A stretch of DNA of 64,000 nt from positions 3,657,105 to 3,721,104 of the forward strand of contig OZ245872.1 in NCBI GenBank assembly GCA_965229345.1, given 5' to 3'. Shown here one piece after another: positions 34,794 through 43,209 of this stretch. Positions within the stretch are counted from its first letter, which is position 1. Every line of letters begins with the position of its first letter. This DNA is from PBB1 sp965229345. GTDB taxonomy: Bacteria > Pseudomonadota > Gammaproteobacteria > Burkholderiales > Burkholderiaceae_C. The position numbers and the translations under genes are program-made. The notes under the pieces were generated by a model, which saw nothing but the letters and a program-made list of their open reading frames with translations, was not told where the DNA came from and ran no database searches.

Positions 34794-35438
34794 TCAGCCC
34801 GACTCTCCGCCCACCAGGCCGTTGCGGATCGCGTAAACCGTCATCTCGGAGTTGTTGCTCAGGGCAAGCTTCTCCAGCACCCGGGCGCGATAGACACTGA
34901 CCGTCTTCGGACTCAGCATCAACTCTTCGGCGATGTCGGACAGGCGTTTGCCTGAGGCGATCATCACCAGCGTTTGCAGTTCGCGGTCGGAGAGCTTCTG
35001 GTGGGCTGCCTCGGTCGTGGGCGTGGTCAGGCTTTCGACCAGCATCTGCGCAATTTCCGGGGTCACGTACTTGCGCCCCTGTGCCACGGTGCGCACCGCA
35101 GCGACGATCAGCGCCGGGTCGCCGCCCTTGTTCACGTAGCCGAATGCACCCGCCCTCAGCGCTCGGATGGCGTACTGGTCTTCCGGGTACATCGACACCA
35201 CCAGCACACGCAGCGTGGAGCCCTCCTCCTTCAACGCGTGCAGCACATCGAGGCCACTGCGGCCCGGCAGGTTGATGTCGAGCACCAGAACGTCGCAACT
35301 GGATTGGCGCAGCAGGCTGCGCAGCTCGCCGTAATCGCCGGCTTCGCCGACCACCCGGATGTCGGGGGCATCCGACAGGGTGTCGCGGATACCACGCCGT
35401 ATCAGCGCGTGGTCATCGCAAAGCATCACGTTGATCAT
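34794..35438 (-). CDS. NarL/FixJ-family response regulator
   Basis: The 214-residue protein has a receiver domain with phosphoacceptor Asp54 (LVLDINLPGRSG) and Lys in GYVNKGG. The LuxR-type helix-turn-helix is LSDRELQTLVMIASGKRLSDIAEELMLSPKTVSVYRARV. It lies seven bp downstream of its partner kinase gene. The start MINVMLCDDH at 35438 follows the kinase stop; a longer frame overlaps the kinase gene. Targets are unknown, but its place inside the motility block suggests motility or surface control. Confidence 0.92.
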   Translation of the reverse strand: MINVMLCDDHALIRRGIRDTLSDAPDIRVVGEAGDYGELRSLLRQSSCDVLVLDINLPGRSGLDVLHALKEEGSTLRVLVVSMYPEDQYAIRALRAGAFGYVNKGGDPALIVAAVRTVAQGRKYVTPEIAQMLVESLTTPTTEAAHQKLSDRELQTLVMIASGKRLSDIAEELMLSPKTVSVYRARVLEKLALSNNSEMTVYAIRNGLVGGESG

Positions 35439-35445
35439 GACAACA

Positions 35446-36582
35446 TCATAGGTCGCCCCATCCGGTCGGGTCATCGGCATCCGCGGCGCTGCTCGCCGCA
35501 CTTGCATCGCCGAGGGTCAGCGGCACCGACAGGATCAGCGTGGTGCCGCTGGCATCGCTGCTCAGATCGACCCACCCTCCCACGGTGCGTGCGCGCTCGT
35601 GCAGACCGCGGATGCCGAAAGAGCGGGCCTTCGCCAGATCGTCCGGAGACAGGCCACGGCCGTTGTCGCTGATCTCGAGCGACAGCACGCCGCCGGCCAT
35701 CGACAAATCGATGGTCACCTGCGTGGCCTGCGCGTGTTTGCTGACGTTGGTCAAAGCTTCCTGGGCAGTGCGGTAGGCGACCAGTGGCACGCCCGGCCCC
35801 AGCGGCGGCGCCTGCTCCGGGGCGCGCAGCTGGCAGGCAATCCCGGTGCGCCGCTCGAAGCGCGCCGTCATCCACTGCAAGGCCGCCAACAGCCCCTGCT
35901 CCAGGATGGCAGGGCGCAGGTTGTGCATGATGCGCTGGCTCGACTCGATGGCGGCCGTGACGGTTTCCAGCGCGCCGTGCACGCGGGCCTGAACCTCGGG
36001 CGAGTCGCTGTGGCGTGCGATCCAGGCCAGATCGAACTTCAGCGCCGTCAGCGAGCCGCCGACGTCGTCGTGGATTTCGCGCGCGATCGCGGCGCGCTCC
36101 ATTTCGATGCTGGTTTGCAGGTGCTGCGCCAGCTCCTGCAGCCGTTGCTGCGACTCGCCGAGCTGTCGGTCGGCACGCTGACGTGCACGCCGGGTCTCGG
36201 CGGCCTCGATCGCATGCAACAGCGCCGGCACCAGACGCGCCAGGTTGTTCTTCAGCAGGTAGTCGCTGGCACCGTTGCGCATGGCTTCGACGGCGGTCTC
36301 TTCGCCGATCTCGCCCGACACCAGGATGAAAGGCACGTCGTCGCCGCGCGCCATCAGCAGATCGAGCGCCACCAGACCTGAAAACCCAGGCAGGTTGTAG
36401 TCGGACACGATCACGTCCCACCGCTGGTCGAGCGCAAGCAGGAAATCGGCCTCGCTGTCCACACGCGTCGCCTCGATGCGCAGCCCGCCGCGTTTCAGGT
36501 GGGCCAGCGTCAGTGCATGGTCGAGTTCCGAGTCCTCGAGGTGCAGCAGACGCAATGGTGCTTCGGCGGTCCGGGACGACAT
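35446..36582 (-). CDS. Receiver-linked NarX-type histidine kinase (HisKA_3)
   Basis: The 378-residue soluble protein has no membrane segment. An N-terminal receiver domain (Asp61 in VIVSDYNLPGFSG, Lys in YLLKNNLA) is followed by a coiled linker and a HisKA_3 domain, His171 in AIAREIHDDVGGSLTALK. The HATPase domain has YRTAQEALTNVSKHAQAT and ISDNGRGL. Having the receiver at the front suggests it takes phosphate from another kinase or is controlled by it, then signals to the NarL-type regulator next door. The two genes lie opposite to the che operon that starts at about 36830. Confidence 0.88.
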   Translation of the reverse strand: MSSRTAEAPLRLLHLEDSELDHALTLAHLKRGGLRIEATRVDSEADFLLALDQRWDVIVSDYNLPGFSGLVALDLLMARGDDVPFILVSGEIGEETAVEAMRNGASDYLLKNNLARLVPALLHAIEAAETRRARQRADRQLGESQQRLQELAQHLQTSIEMERAAIAREIHDDVGGSLTALKFDLAWIARHSDSPEVQARVHGALETVTAAIESSQRIMHNLRPAILEQGLLAALQWMTARFERRTGIACQLRAPEQAPPLGPGVPLVAYRTAQEALTNVSKHAQATQVTIDLSMAGGVLSLEISDNGRGLSPDDLAKARSFGIRGLHERARTVGGWVDLSSDASGTTLILSVPLTLGDASAASSAADADDPTGWGDL

Positions 36583-36829
36583 GGCCTGAGTATGCCGCCT
36601 GCAATCGCCCCAGGTCGATCGTCCGCTGGCGACCGCTCAGGCGGGCCACCCGCCTCGGTCGGATCGAAACAGCCTGCAGATCCGCACTTTGATTGAGCTT
36701 ATGTATTGCCGGCACGTGCCGAAAATCACTCAAACCCACCTGACGCTTCACGACCGCAACCGCGCGCAGCGCGGCACCCAACACCGGGTGGCGGCGACGA
36801 CAGGCGTCACCACAGGGAGCACACAGCAG

Positions 36830-37306
36830 ATGGAACACGCCAGACCCCAGGTCGAGCCCGCGCACGCCGGGCAGGTGCCCCCGCCCTTGATGCTGGCCGC
36901 TGATCTGCAGGACCACCTGATGATGGCGACCAACGATCTTGATCGTCTGCACACCTTGCTCGCCGATGCCTGCGACACGTTGATGCAACGCTTCTACAAC
37001 GCCACCGAGCAGATCCACGCCCTGATGGACTCCCACAGCTCCGAGGGCGACGACAAGCGCGACTCGGTGGCCTATCAGTCACTGATGCAAGAGCTGGGCG
37101 GTGCCGTGACCGCGCTGCAGTTCCAGGACATGGCATCCCAGCTCATCGTTCACACCAATCACCGGCTGCGCAGCTGCGTCGACACGCTGGCCCGCGAGGC
37201 CTTCGGCGACGACGAGGACGGCGCCAGCGTGGTCGAGCCACCGCCGCAGCGTCCGAACCCGGTCACCCAGGCCGAGATGGACGCCGGTTCGATCGAGTTG
37301 TTCTGA
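36830..37306 (+). CDS. Small chemotaxis-associated protein of unknown function
   Basis: The product of about 158 residues is acidic and helical. Its ALQFQDMASQLIVHTNHRL segment looks like the catalytic-helix pattern of CheZ-type phosphatases (QDFxDLTGQ in the neighbouring CheZ), but with other residues. It comes directly before cheY and cheA and so opens the second che cluster. AGGGAG about 11 bases upstream supports the ATG at 36830; an in-frame ATG at 36689 would add a basic, low-quality extension. It might be a CheY-P phosphatase-like or adaptor protein; this is inference from one motif and context. Confidence 0.65.
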   Translation: MEHARPQVEPAHAGQVPPPLMLAADLQDHLMMATNDLDRLHTLLADACDTLMQRFYNATEQIHALMDSHSSEGDDKRDSVAYQSLMQELGGAVTALQFQDMASQLIVHTNHRLRSCVDTLAREAFGDDEDGASVVEPPPQRPNPVTQAEMDAGSIELF

Positions 37307-37359
37307 TCGCCCTGTACCGCCTCCCTCCACCCTTTACACACGTTCCTCCGGAGACAGCA

Positions 37360-37722
37360 ATGCACTCAATTCTTGCCGTGGACGACTCGGCCTCGATGCG
37401 CCAGATGGTCACCTTCACCTTGAAGAGTGCGGGCTACCACGTCGTCGAGGCCGTCGATGGTCAGGATGCGCTGGAGAAATCCGGGCAGCAGGATTTCGAT
37501 CTGGTGCTGACCGACCAGAACATGCCCCGCATGGATGGCATCAACCTGACCAAGAACCTGCGCAATCACCCGAAGTTCAAGGCCACCCCCATCCTGATCC
37601 TGACCACCGAGTCGAGCGACCAGATGAAGCAGGCCGGGCGCAGCGCCGGTGCGACGGGCTGGATGGTCAAGCCGTTCGATCCGGCCAAGCTCATCGAAGT
37701 CATCAAGAAGGTGATTCGCTGA
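37360..37722 (+). CDS. cheY: CheY-like single-domain response regulator
   Basis: The 120-residue receiver domain begins MHSILAVDDSASMRQMVTFTLKSAGY, with phosphoacceptor Asp in LVLTDQNMPRMDG, Thr-Thr in LILTTES and Lys in GWMVKPFDP. It differs clearly from the CheY encoded at 32907 and looks like the CheY variants placed before cheA in many beta- and deltaproteobacteria. It may act as a phosphate sink or control a separate output. It lies 51 bp before cheA. CTCCGGAG just upstream contains the ribosome site. Confidence 0.95.
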   Translation: MHSILAVDDSASMRQMVTFTLKSAGYHVVEAVDGQDALEKSGQQDFDLVLTDQNMPRMDGINLTKNLRNHPKFKATPILILTTESSDQMKQAGRSAGATGWMVKPFDPAKLIEVIKKVIR

Positions 37723-37773
37723 TCCGCCGCAAGGCGCACGACACAACACGCATCCGACGAGCAGGGGTGGGTA

Positions 37774-39906
37774 ATGAGTGACATGAACACAGATCAATCA
37801 GGCGGTGCGGGCATCGACCTGAGCCAGTTCTATCAGGTGTTTTTCGAAGAGGCCGGCGAAAACCTCGACCGCATGGAGCAGCAGCTGCTGGCCATCGACA
37901 TCGAGGCCGCCGACGACGAGGAACTGAACTCGATCTTCCGGTGCGCCCATTCGGTCAAGGGCGGCGCGGCGACCTTCGGCTTCGCCGACGTCGCTGAGCT
38001 GACGCACCAGATGGAGACACTGCTGGACCGACTGCGCCGCCACGAGCTGGAGCCCACACCGGCGATGGTCGACGTGCTGCTGCAATCGGGCGACGCGCTG
38101 CGCTCGCAACTGGCGCGCCATCAAGGCGCTGGTGGCGAGCCGGTGGACACCAGCGAGCTGCTGGTGAAGATCCGTGCGCTGGTGTCCGGGCAGGCCGCGC
38201 CTGCGACGGCACCTGCCGCTCCCTCCAAACCGATTTCCGTGTTGACCTCGACTCCCGTCGAGTCGGCAGCATCGGCAACGTCCCCCGCCTCGGGATCCAA
38301 GTTGGCGCGCGGCCTGGAGTTGCGCGTCGGTCCGCTGAGCGATCCGAGCGACGCCGACAACCTGGTCGACCTGTTCAAGGAAATCGTCGATCTCGGCACG
38401 ATCGAGCCCCTGGATGGCGGCCAATCGAGCGATGGCCTGCGCCGCTTCAAGGTGGTGACCACCAGCAGCGACGAGGACCTGCTCGACCTGTTCACCTTCC
38501 ATGTGGCGCGTGAGAAGCTGGCGCTGCTGCCGCTCGGACCCGGTTTCGGTTTTCACGAAGGTTCACCTGGCGCGCCGGCGGTCGAGAACCCGCCCGATCC
38601 GGGCTTTGGCTTCTTCGAGGACGCACCGGGTGCGCCAGGCTCCGCGAACGCGGCATCCGCGCCCGTGGCGGTGCCGAACAACATCCCCAGCACATCTGCT
38701 CGCCAGCCAGCCAAGGTCGAGAAGGCACCAGCAGCCACCCTCGAGTCGTCCACCCTGCGGGTGTCGGTCGAGAAGGTGGATCAGCTGATCAACCTGGTGG
38801 GTGAGCTCGTCATCACGCAGGCCATGCTGGCTCAGAACAGCAAGCACATCGACTCTGCGTTGTACCAGCAGCTCGCTGCGGGCCTGGCTGATCTGGACCG
38901 CAACACCCGCGACCTGCAAGAGTCGGTGATGTCGATCCGGATGATTCCGATGTCGATGGTGTTCAGCCGCTTCCCGCGGATGTTGCGCGACCTGGCGGCC
39001 AAGCTCGGCAAGAAGGTCGATTTCGTGACGCAGGGTGAAGCCACTGAGCTGGACAAGGGCCTGGTCGAGAAGATCACCGATCCGCTGACACACCTGGTGC
39101 GCAACAGCTGCGACCACGGCATCGAAATGCCCGCCGATCGACTGGCCAAGGGCAAGCCGGAAACCGGCACGATCACGCTGGCGGCCTCGCATCAGGGCGG
39201 CTCGATCGTCATCGAAGTGCGCGACGATGGTCGCGGCCTGTCGCGCGAGAAGCTGCTTCGCAAGGCCCGTGAGCGCGGCATCGATGCACCCGATTCGATG
39301 ACCGACGGCGAGGTCTGGAACCTGATCTTCGCGCCCGGCTTTTCCACCGCCGATGTGGTCACCGATGTGTCCGGCCGCGGCGTCGGCATGGACGTGGTCA
39401 AGAAGAACATCACCGCGCTCGGCGGCACGGTCGATATCGAATCAGCCGAGGGCTACGGCATGCGTGTCTCGGTGCGCCTGCCGCTGACGCTGGCGATCAT
39501 GGACGGCATGAGCGTGGGCATCGGCAACGAGGTCTACATCCTGCCGTTGTCGTCGGTGATCGAATCGTTCCAGGTGCATGAGCACACCATCAAGACCGTC
39601 GGCGGCACCGGCCGCGTGGTCGAGGTGCGCGGCGACTACATGCCGGTGATCGATCTCGAGCGGCTGTTCGACGTGCCCCGCGGCAACGACGAAAACACGA
39701 CCAGCATCATGGTCGTCGTCGAGGCCGAGGGTGGCCGCGTGGCGATGCTGGTCGACGAGCTGCTCGGTCAGCAGCAGGTGGTGGTGAAAAACCTCGAAGC
39801 CAACTATCGCAAGGTCGACGACGTCTCCGGCGCCACCATCATGGGCGACGGTCGTGTGGCCTTGATTCTGGACGTGGGCAGCCTGGTGAGGCGCTCACGC
39901 CACTGA
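37774..39906 (+). CDS. cheA: Chemotaxis histidine kinase CheA
   Basis: The 710-residue kinase has the full CheA layout. An Hpt domain carries phosphorylated His59 (FRCAHSVKGGAATFGFA). A middle linker of roughly residues 150-320 includes Pro/Ala-rich stretches. The dimerisation domain is VEKVDQLINLVGELVITQ. The ATPase domain has HLVRNSCDHGIE, EVRDDGRGLS and GRGVGMDVVKKNI, and a CheW-like regulatory domain forms the C-terminus. It couples the three receptors encoded just downstream to the CheY proteins. No separate CheB/CheR genes are in the window. Confidence 0.97.
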   Translation: MSDMNTDQSGGAGIDLSQFYQVFFEEAGENLDRMEQQLLAIDIEAADDEELNSIFRCAHSVKGGAATFGFADVAELTHQMETLLDRLRRHELEPTPAMVDVLLQSGDALRSQLARHQGAGGEPVDTSELLVKIRALVSGQAAPATAPAAPSKPISVLTSTPVESAASATSPASGSKLARGLELRVGPLSDPSDADNLVDLFKEIVDLGTIEPLDGGQSSDGLRRFKVVTTSSDEDLLDLFTFHVAREKLALLPLGPGFGFHEGSPGAPAVENPPDPGFGFFEDAPGAPGSANAASAPVAVPNNIPSTSARQPAKVEKAPAATLESSTLRVSVEKVDQLINLVGELVITQAMLAQNSKHIDSALYQQLAAGLADLDRNTRDLQESVMSIRMIPMSMVFSRFPRMLRDLAAKLGKKVDFVTQGEATELDKGLVEKITDPLTHLVRNSCDHGIEMPADRLAKGKPETGTITLAASHQGGSIVIEVRDDGRGLSREKLLRKARERGIDAPDSMTDGEVWNLIFAPGFSTADVVTDVSGRGVGMDVVKKNITALGGTVDIESAEGYGMRVSVRLPLTLAIMDGMSVGIGNEVYILPLSSVIESFQVHEHTIKTVGGTGRVVEVRGDYMPVIDLERLFDVPRGNDENTTSIMVVVEAEGGRVAMLVDELLGQQQVVVKNLEANYRKVDDVSGATIMGDGRVALILDVGSLVRRSRH

Positions 39907-39965
39907 AAGAAGCCTTTCGCAGTTCCACCGCAGCGGATTGCTGCGGACATCCTGAGGATAGGAAC

Positions 39966-41528
39966 ATGGCTCTTAACCATTTGAAGATTGGCCAACGCAT
40001 TGCGCTCGGCTTCGCCACCATCCTGGTACTGGGTGGCGTGATCGTGGGGGTCGGGGTGTCCCGCCTGGCAAAACTGACGCACGGCATCGAGGACATCACC
40101 GCACACAACCTGAAGGAAGCCTCCCTGGTCGCCGACGTCGAGCGTGCCACGCTGGAGCGCGCGATCGCCGCGCGCAACCTGGTGGTAATCACTGACCCGG
40201 CAAAGCGACAGATCGAGCTCGAGCGCATCGCTGCATCGAAAAAGACCATCAATTCGTCGTTCGCGGCCTTGACCGCATTGCTGGGTGATCGCAGCGCGTC
40301 CAACGACACGGCTCGCAAGCAGTTGCAGCAGGTGATGGACATCGAGTCACGCTACGAGCCGGTGGCGGGGGCGATCGTCACGCTGTCGAACGCCGGTCAG
40401 AAAGATGCAGCGATCGGGAAGATGATCGCCGAGTGCATGCCGCTGCTGGCCGAGGTGAAGTCGCAGCTGGAGCGCTATGTCGCGGAGAACAAGCGCGACG
40501 TCGAAGAGACCGTCGCCGGCTTGCAGTCTGAGGCCGACCACGCTCGAATGCTGATGATCGGCATGGCGGTGCTGGCGCTGGTGCTGGGCGCTGGCATGAG
40601 CTGGCTGATCCAGCACTCGGTCGTCGTGCCGATCAGCCGTGCCAGCGCCTCGGTGCGCCGAGTGGCTGAGGGCGACCTGACCGAGACCCTCGAATCCAGC
40701 GGGCGAGACGAGGTCGCCTCGATGATGGCGGACCTGTCCCACATGCAGCAGCGTTTGCGTGAGATGGTGGGCACGATCCGAAGCGGTGTCGATTCGATGA
40801 CCACCGCGTCGGCCGAGATTGCCACGGGCAACCAGGACCTGAGCGCACGCACCGAGCAGACCGCTTCGAACCTGCAGCAAACCGCCTCCTCCATGGAGCA
40901 GCTCACCGGCACCGTCAAGCAGTCGGCCGACTCCGCACGCCAAGCCAACCAGCTCGCCTCCTCGGCCGCCGAAGTGGCCGCTCGCGGTGGTGCCGTGGTC
41001 TCCGAGGTGGTCTCCACCATGGACGAGATCAACGCCTCTTCGCAGAAGATCTCCGACATCATCGGCGTGATCGATGGCATCGCTTTCCAGACCAACATCC
41101 TCGCACTGAACGCCGCGGTGGAAGCCGCCCGTGCCGGTGAGCAGGGCCGCGGCTTCGCCGTGGTCGCCTCCGAGGTGCGCAACCTGGCAGGCCGCTCTGC
41201 CGAGGCCGCCCGCGAGATCAAGGACCTGATCGGCGCGTCGGTGGAGAAGGTCGAATCGGGCTCTCGCCTGGTGGCCAACGCGGGCAACACGATGGCCGAG
41301 ATCGTCAGCTCGGTGCAGCGTGTCTCCGACATCATCGGTGAGATCACCGCCGCCGCGGCCGAGCAGTCCGATGGCATCGGACAGGTCAACTCCTCTGTCG
41401 TCCAGCTCGACCAGATGACTCAGCAAAACGCCGCCCTCGTCGAGCAGTCCGCCGCCGCCGCCGAGTCCCTCAAGGACCAGGCTTCCAGGCTCAACGAGGT
41501 CGTTGGGACGTTCCGTCTGGAGCGATGA
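39966..41528 (+). CDS. Methyl-accepting chemotaxis protein 1 (four-helix sensor type)
   Basis: The 520-residue receptor has two membrane segments (residues about 12-32 and 195-218) around a helical periplasmic domain of the 4HB type. A HAMP domain (VVPISRASASVRRVAEGDLTE) and the long cytoplasmic signalling helix pair follow. The hairpin tip has IIGVIDGIAFQTNILALNAAVEAARAGEQGRGFAVVA. The C-terminus is FRLER with no CheR-tethering peptide. Nucleotides 40824-41476 are identical to segments in the next two receptor genes. The ligand is unknown. Confidence 0.94.
   Translation: MALNHLKIGQRIALGFATILVLGGVIVGVGVSRLAKLTHGIEDITAHNLKEASLVADVERATLERAIAARNLVVITDPAKRQIELERIAASKKTINSSFAALTALLGDRSASNDTARKQLQQVMDIESRYEPVAGAIVTLSNAGQKDAAIGKMIAECMPLLAEVKSQLERYVAENKRDVEETVAGLQSEADHARMLMIGMAVLALVLGAGMSWLIQHSVVVPISRASASVRRVAEGDLTETLESSGRDEVASMMADLSHMQQRLREMVGTIRSGVDSMTTASAEIATGNQDLSARTEQTASNLQQTASSMEQLTGTVKQSADSARQANQLASSAAEVAARGGAVVSEVVSTMDEINASSQKISDIIGVIDGIAFQTNILALNAAVEAARAGEQGRGFAVVASEVRNLAGRSAEAAREIKDLIGASVEKVESGSRLVANAGNTMAEIVSSVQRVSDIIGEITAAAAEQSDGIGQVNSSVVQLDQMTQQNAALVEQSAAAAESLKDQASRLNEVVGTFRLER
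40824..41476 (+). repeat. Identical chemoreceptor signalling segment, copy 1 of 3
   Basis: This 653-bp stretch matches 42409-43061 and 44053-44705 base for base when read in parallel, including synonymous positions. It encodes the signalling helices and hairpin tip of the receptor. Sequence on both sides diverges sharply. With copy 2 alone, identity extends to 683 bp (40821-41503). Confidence 0.95.
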
Positions 41529-41676
41529 CGTGTTGCGGCTGACGTCCTGCCGACAACAGCCACTTCACATCTCAGCGATTGTTCCGATAACTCACTGTGG
41601 TGTCTGACTGGCGCCCATGCGCGTCACAAGGTGCCGGATTGACAGCTCTCCAAATTTTCACGGGATCCCCGGCACC

Positions 41677-43113
41677 ATGGACACCATCACCTCGTCGGCA
41701 GCACAGTCCCCATCGGCCCCCGTCTCCGTCGGTCGAGCCGCTGACCGGCTGATCCTTTCAGCGATTGCACTGGGATGCGCCACCGCTGTGTTCCTCGGAA
41801 CCCAGTACGGTGGTCTCTCTATGGCCATCGGCGGCGTGGCCGCGATCCTGCTGCTGGCCGGCGGCACTTATGTGAGCGCCAGTGGCAGCCTGCTGTCGAG
41901 TCTGGTGCTGTCAGCCAGCTTGATGGCGACGGTTGCGTTGCAGTTGCAGATCGGTCGCGGCACGCTCGAGCTCCATTTCGGCGTTTTCGTCTCGCTTGCG
42001 TTGCTGCTGCTGTACCGCGACTGGCGCCCCGTCCTTTGTGGGGCTGGCGTCATTGCCGTCCAGCATGTGTTGTTCGACCGGCTGCAGGCCGCGGGCTTTG
42101 CGATCTATTGCACTCCGCAGGCCGACTTCATGAAGGTGGCCCTGCATGCCGGCTATGTCGTCGTACAGACGGGCTTCGAGGTGTGGATTGCCATCGCCAT
42201 GCGCCATGACACACGCCAGGGGGCTGAGCTGGGCGCGCTGGTCAGCCGCCTCGACGACCACGGCCGCATTTCGCTGGACATGAGCGGCATCGATGTGTCG
42301 TCGGCGGCGGGGCTGTCGCTGAAGAAAGCCATCGAGCGGCTGAATCGCGCGATGACGGAAGTTCAGGGCTCGGTGTCCAGCATCCAGACCGCGAGCGCCG
42401 AGATCGCCACGGGCAACCAGGACCTGAGCGCACGCACCGAGCAGACCGCTTCGAACCTGCAGCAAACCGCCTCCTCCATGGAGCAGCTCACCGGCACCGT
42501 CAAGCAGTCGGCCGACTCCGCACGCCAAGCCAACCAGCTCGCCTCCTCGGCCGCCGAAGTGGCCGCTCGCGGTGGTGCCGTGGTCTCCGAGGTGGTCTCC
42601 ACCATGGACGAGATCAACGCCTCTTCGCAGAAGATCTCCGACATCATCGGCGTGATCGATGGCATCGCTTTCCAGACCAACATCCTCGCACTGAACGCCG
42701 CGGTGGAAGCCGCCCGTGCCGGTGAGCAGGGCCGCGGCTTCGCCGTGGTCGCCTCCGAGGTGCGCAACCTGGCAGGCCGCTCTGCCGAGGCCGCCCGCGA
42801 GATCAAGGACCTGATCGGCGCGTCGGTGGAGAAGGTCGAATCGGGCTCTCGCCTGGTGGCCAACGCGGGCAACACGATGGCCGAGATCGTCAGCTCGGTG
42901 CAGCGTGTCTCCGACATCATCGGTGAGATCACCGCCGCCGCGGCCGAGCAGTCCGATGGCATCGGACAGGTCAACTCCTCTGTCGTCCAGCTCGACCAGA
43001 TGACTCAGCAAAACGCCGCCCTCGTCGAGCAGTCCGCCGCCGCCGCCGAGTCCCTCAAGGACCAGGCTTCCAGGCTCAACGAGGTCGTCAGCACGTTCCG
43101 CTTGCAGTGCTGA
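41677..43113 (+). CDS. Methyl-accepting chemotaxis protein 2 (polytopic His-rich sensor)
   Basis: The product of about 478 residues has no large periplasmic domain. It carries about six membrane segments in its first 170 residues. Conserved-looking His residues lie in ELHFGVFVSLALLLLYRDWR, IAVQHVLFDRLQ and ALHAGYVVVQ, a pattern seen in uncharacterised polytopic sensor modules and suggestive of haem or metal binding. A short linker without a clear HAMP leads into the shared signalling segment. The C-terminus is FRLQC. The start at 41677 (MDTITSS) is uncertain; an in-frame ATG at 41617 also exists. Confidence 0.88.
   Translation: MDTITSSAAQSPSAPVSVGRAADRLILSAIALGCATAVFLGTQYGGLSMAIGGVAAILLLAGGTYVSASGSLLSSLVLSASLMATVALQLQIGRGTLELHFGVFVSLALLLLYRDWRPVLCGAGVIAVQHVLFDRLQAAGFAIYCTPQADFMKVALHAGYVVVQTGFEVWIAIAMRHDTRQGAELGALVSRLDDHGRISLDMSGIDVSSAAGLSLKKAIERLNRAMTEVQGSVSSIQTASAEIATGNQDLSARTEQTASNLQQTASSMEQLTGTVKQSADSARQANQLASSAAEVAARGGAVVSEVVSTMDEINASSQKISDIIGVIDGIAFQTNILALNAAVEAARAGEQGRGFAVVASEVRNLAGRSAEAAREIKDLIGASVEKVESGSRLVANAGNTMAEIVSSVQRVSDIIGEITAAAAEQSDGIGQVNSSVVQLDQMTQQNAALVEQSAAAAESLKDQASRLNEVVSTFRLQC
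42409..43061 (+). repeat. Identical chemoreceptor signalling segment, copy 2 of 3
   Basis: See copy 1: 653 bp identical to 40824-41476 and 44053-44705. It is attached here to a polytopic sensor module unrelated to those of the other two receptors. Confidence 0.95.
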
Positions 43114-43209
43114 AACCCCCAGGGCCGGTGTCAGCAAGCATTCCCTACATCCGCGCCCGAATTGGTCGATACATCAGATGTTCTCTGCACATCATTCCAG
43201 GAGTTTTTT

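Noticed and set aside
36700..36760. Possible sigma-28 promoter before the second che cluster (GCCGAAAA)
   Set aside because: The region at -35 does not match TCAAGT at the right distance.
41590..41640. Possible sigma-28 promoter upstream of the second chemoreceptor gene (a CCGATAA stretch)
   Set aside because: The -10-like part is fair, but there is no TCAAG-type -35 at 11-12 bp. Transcription from upstream is as likely.
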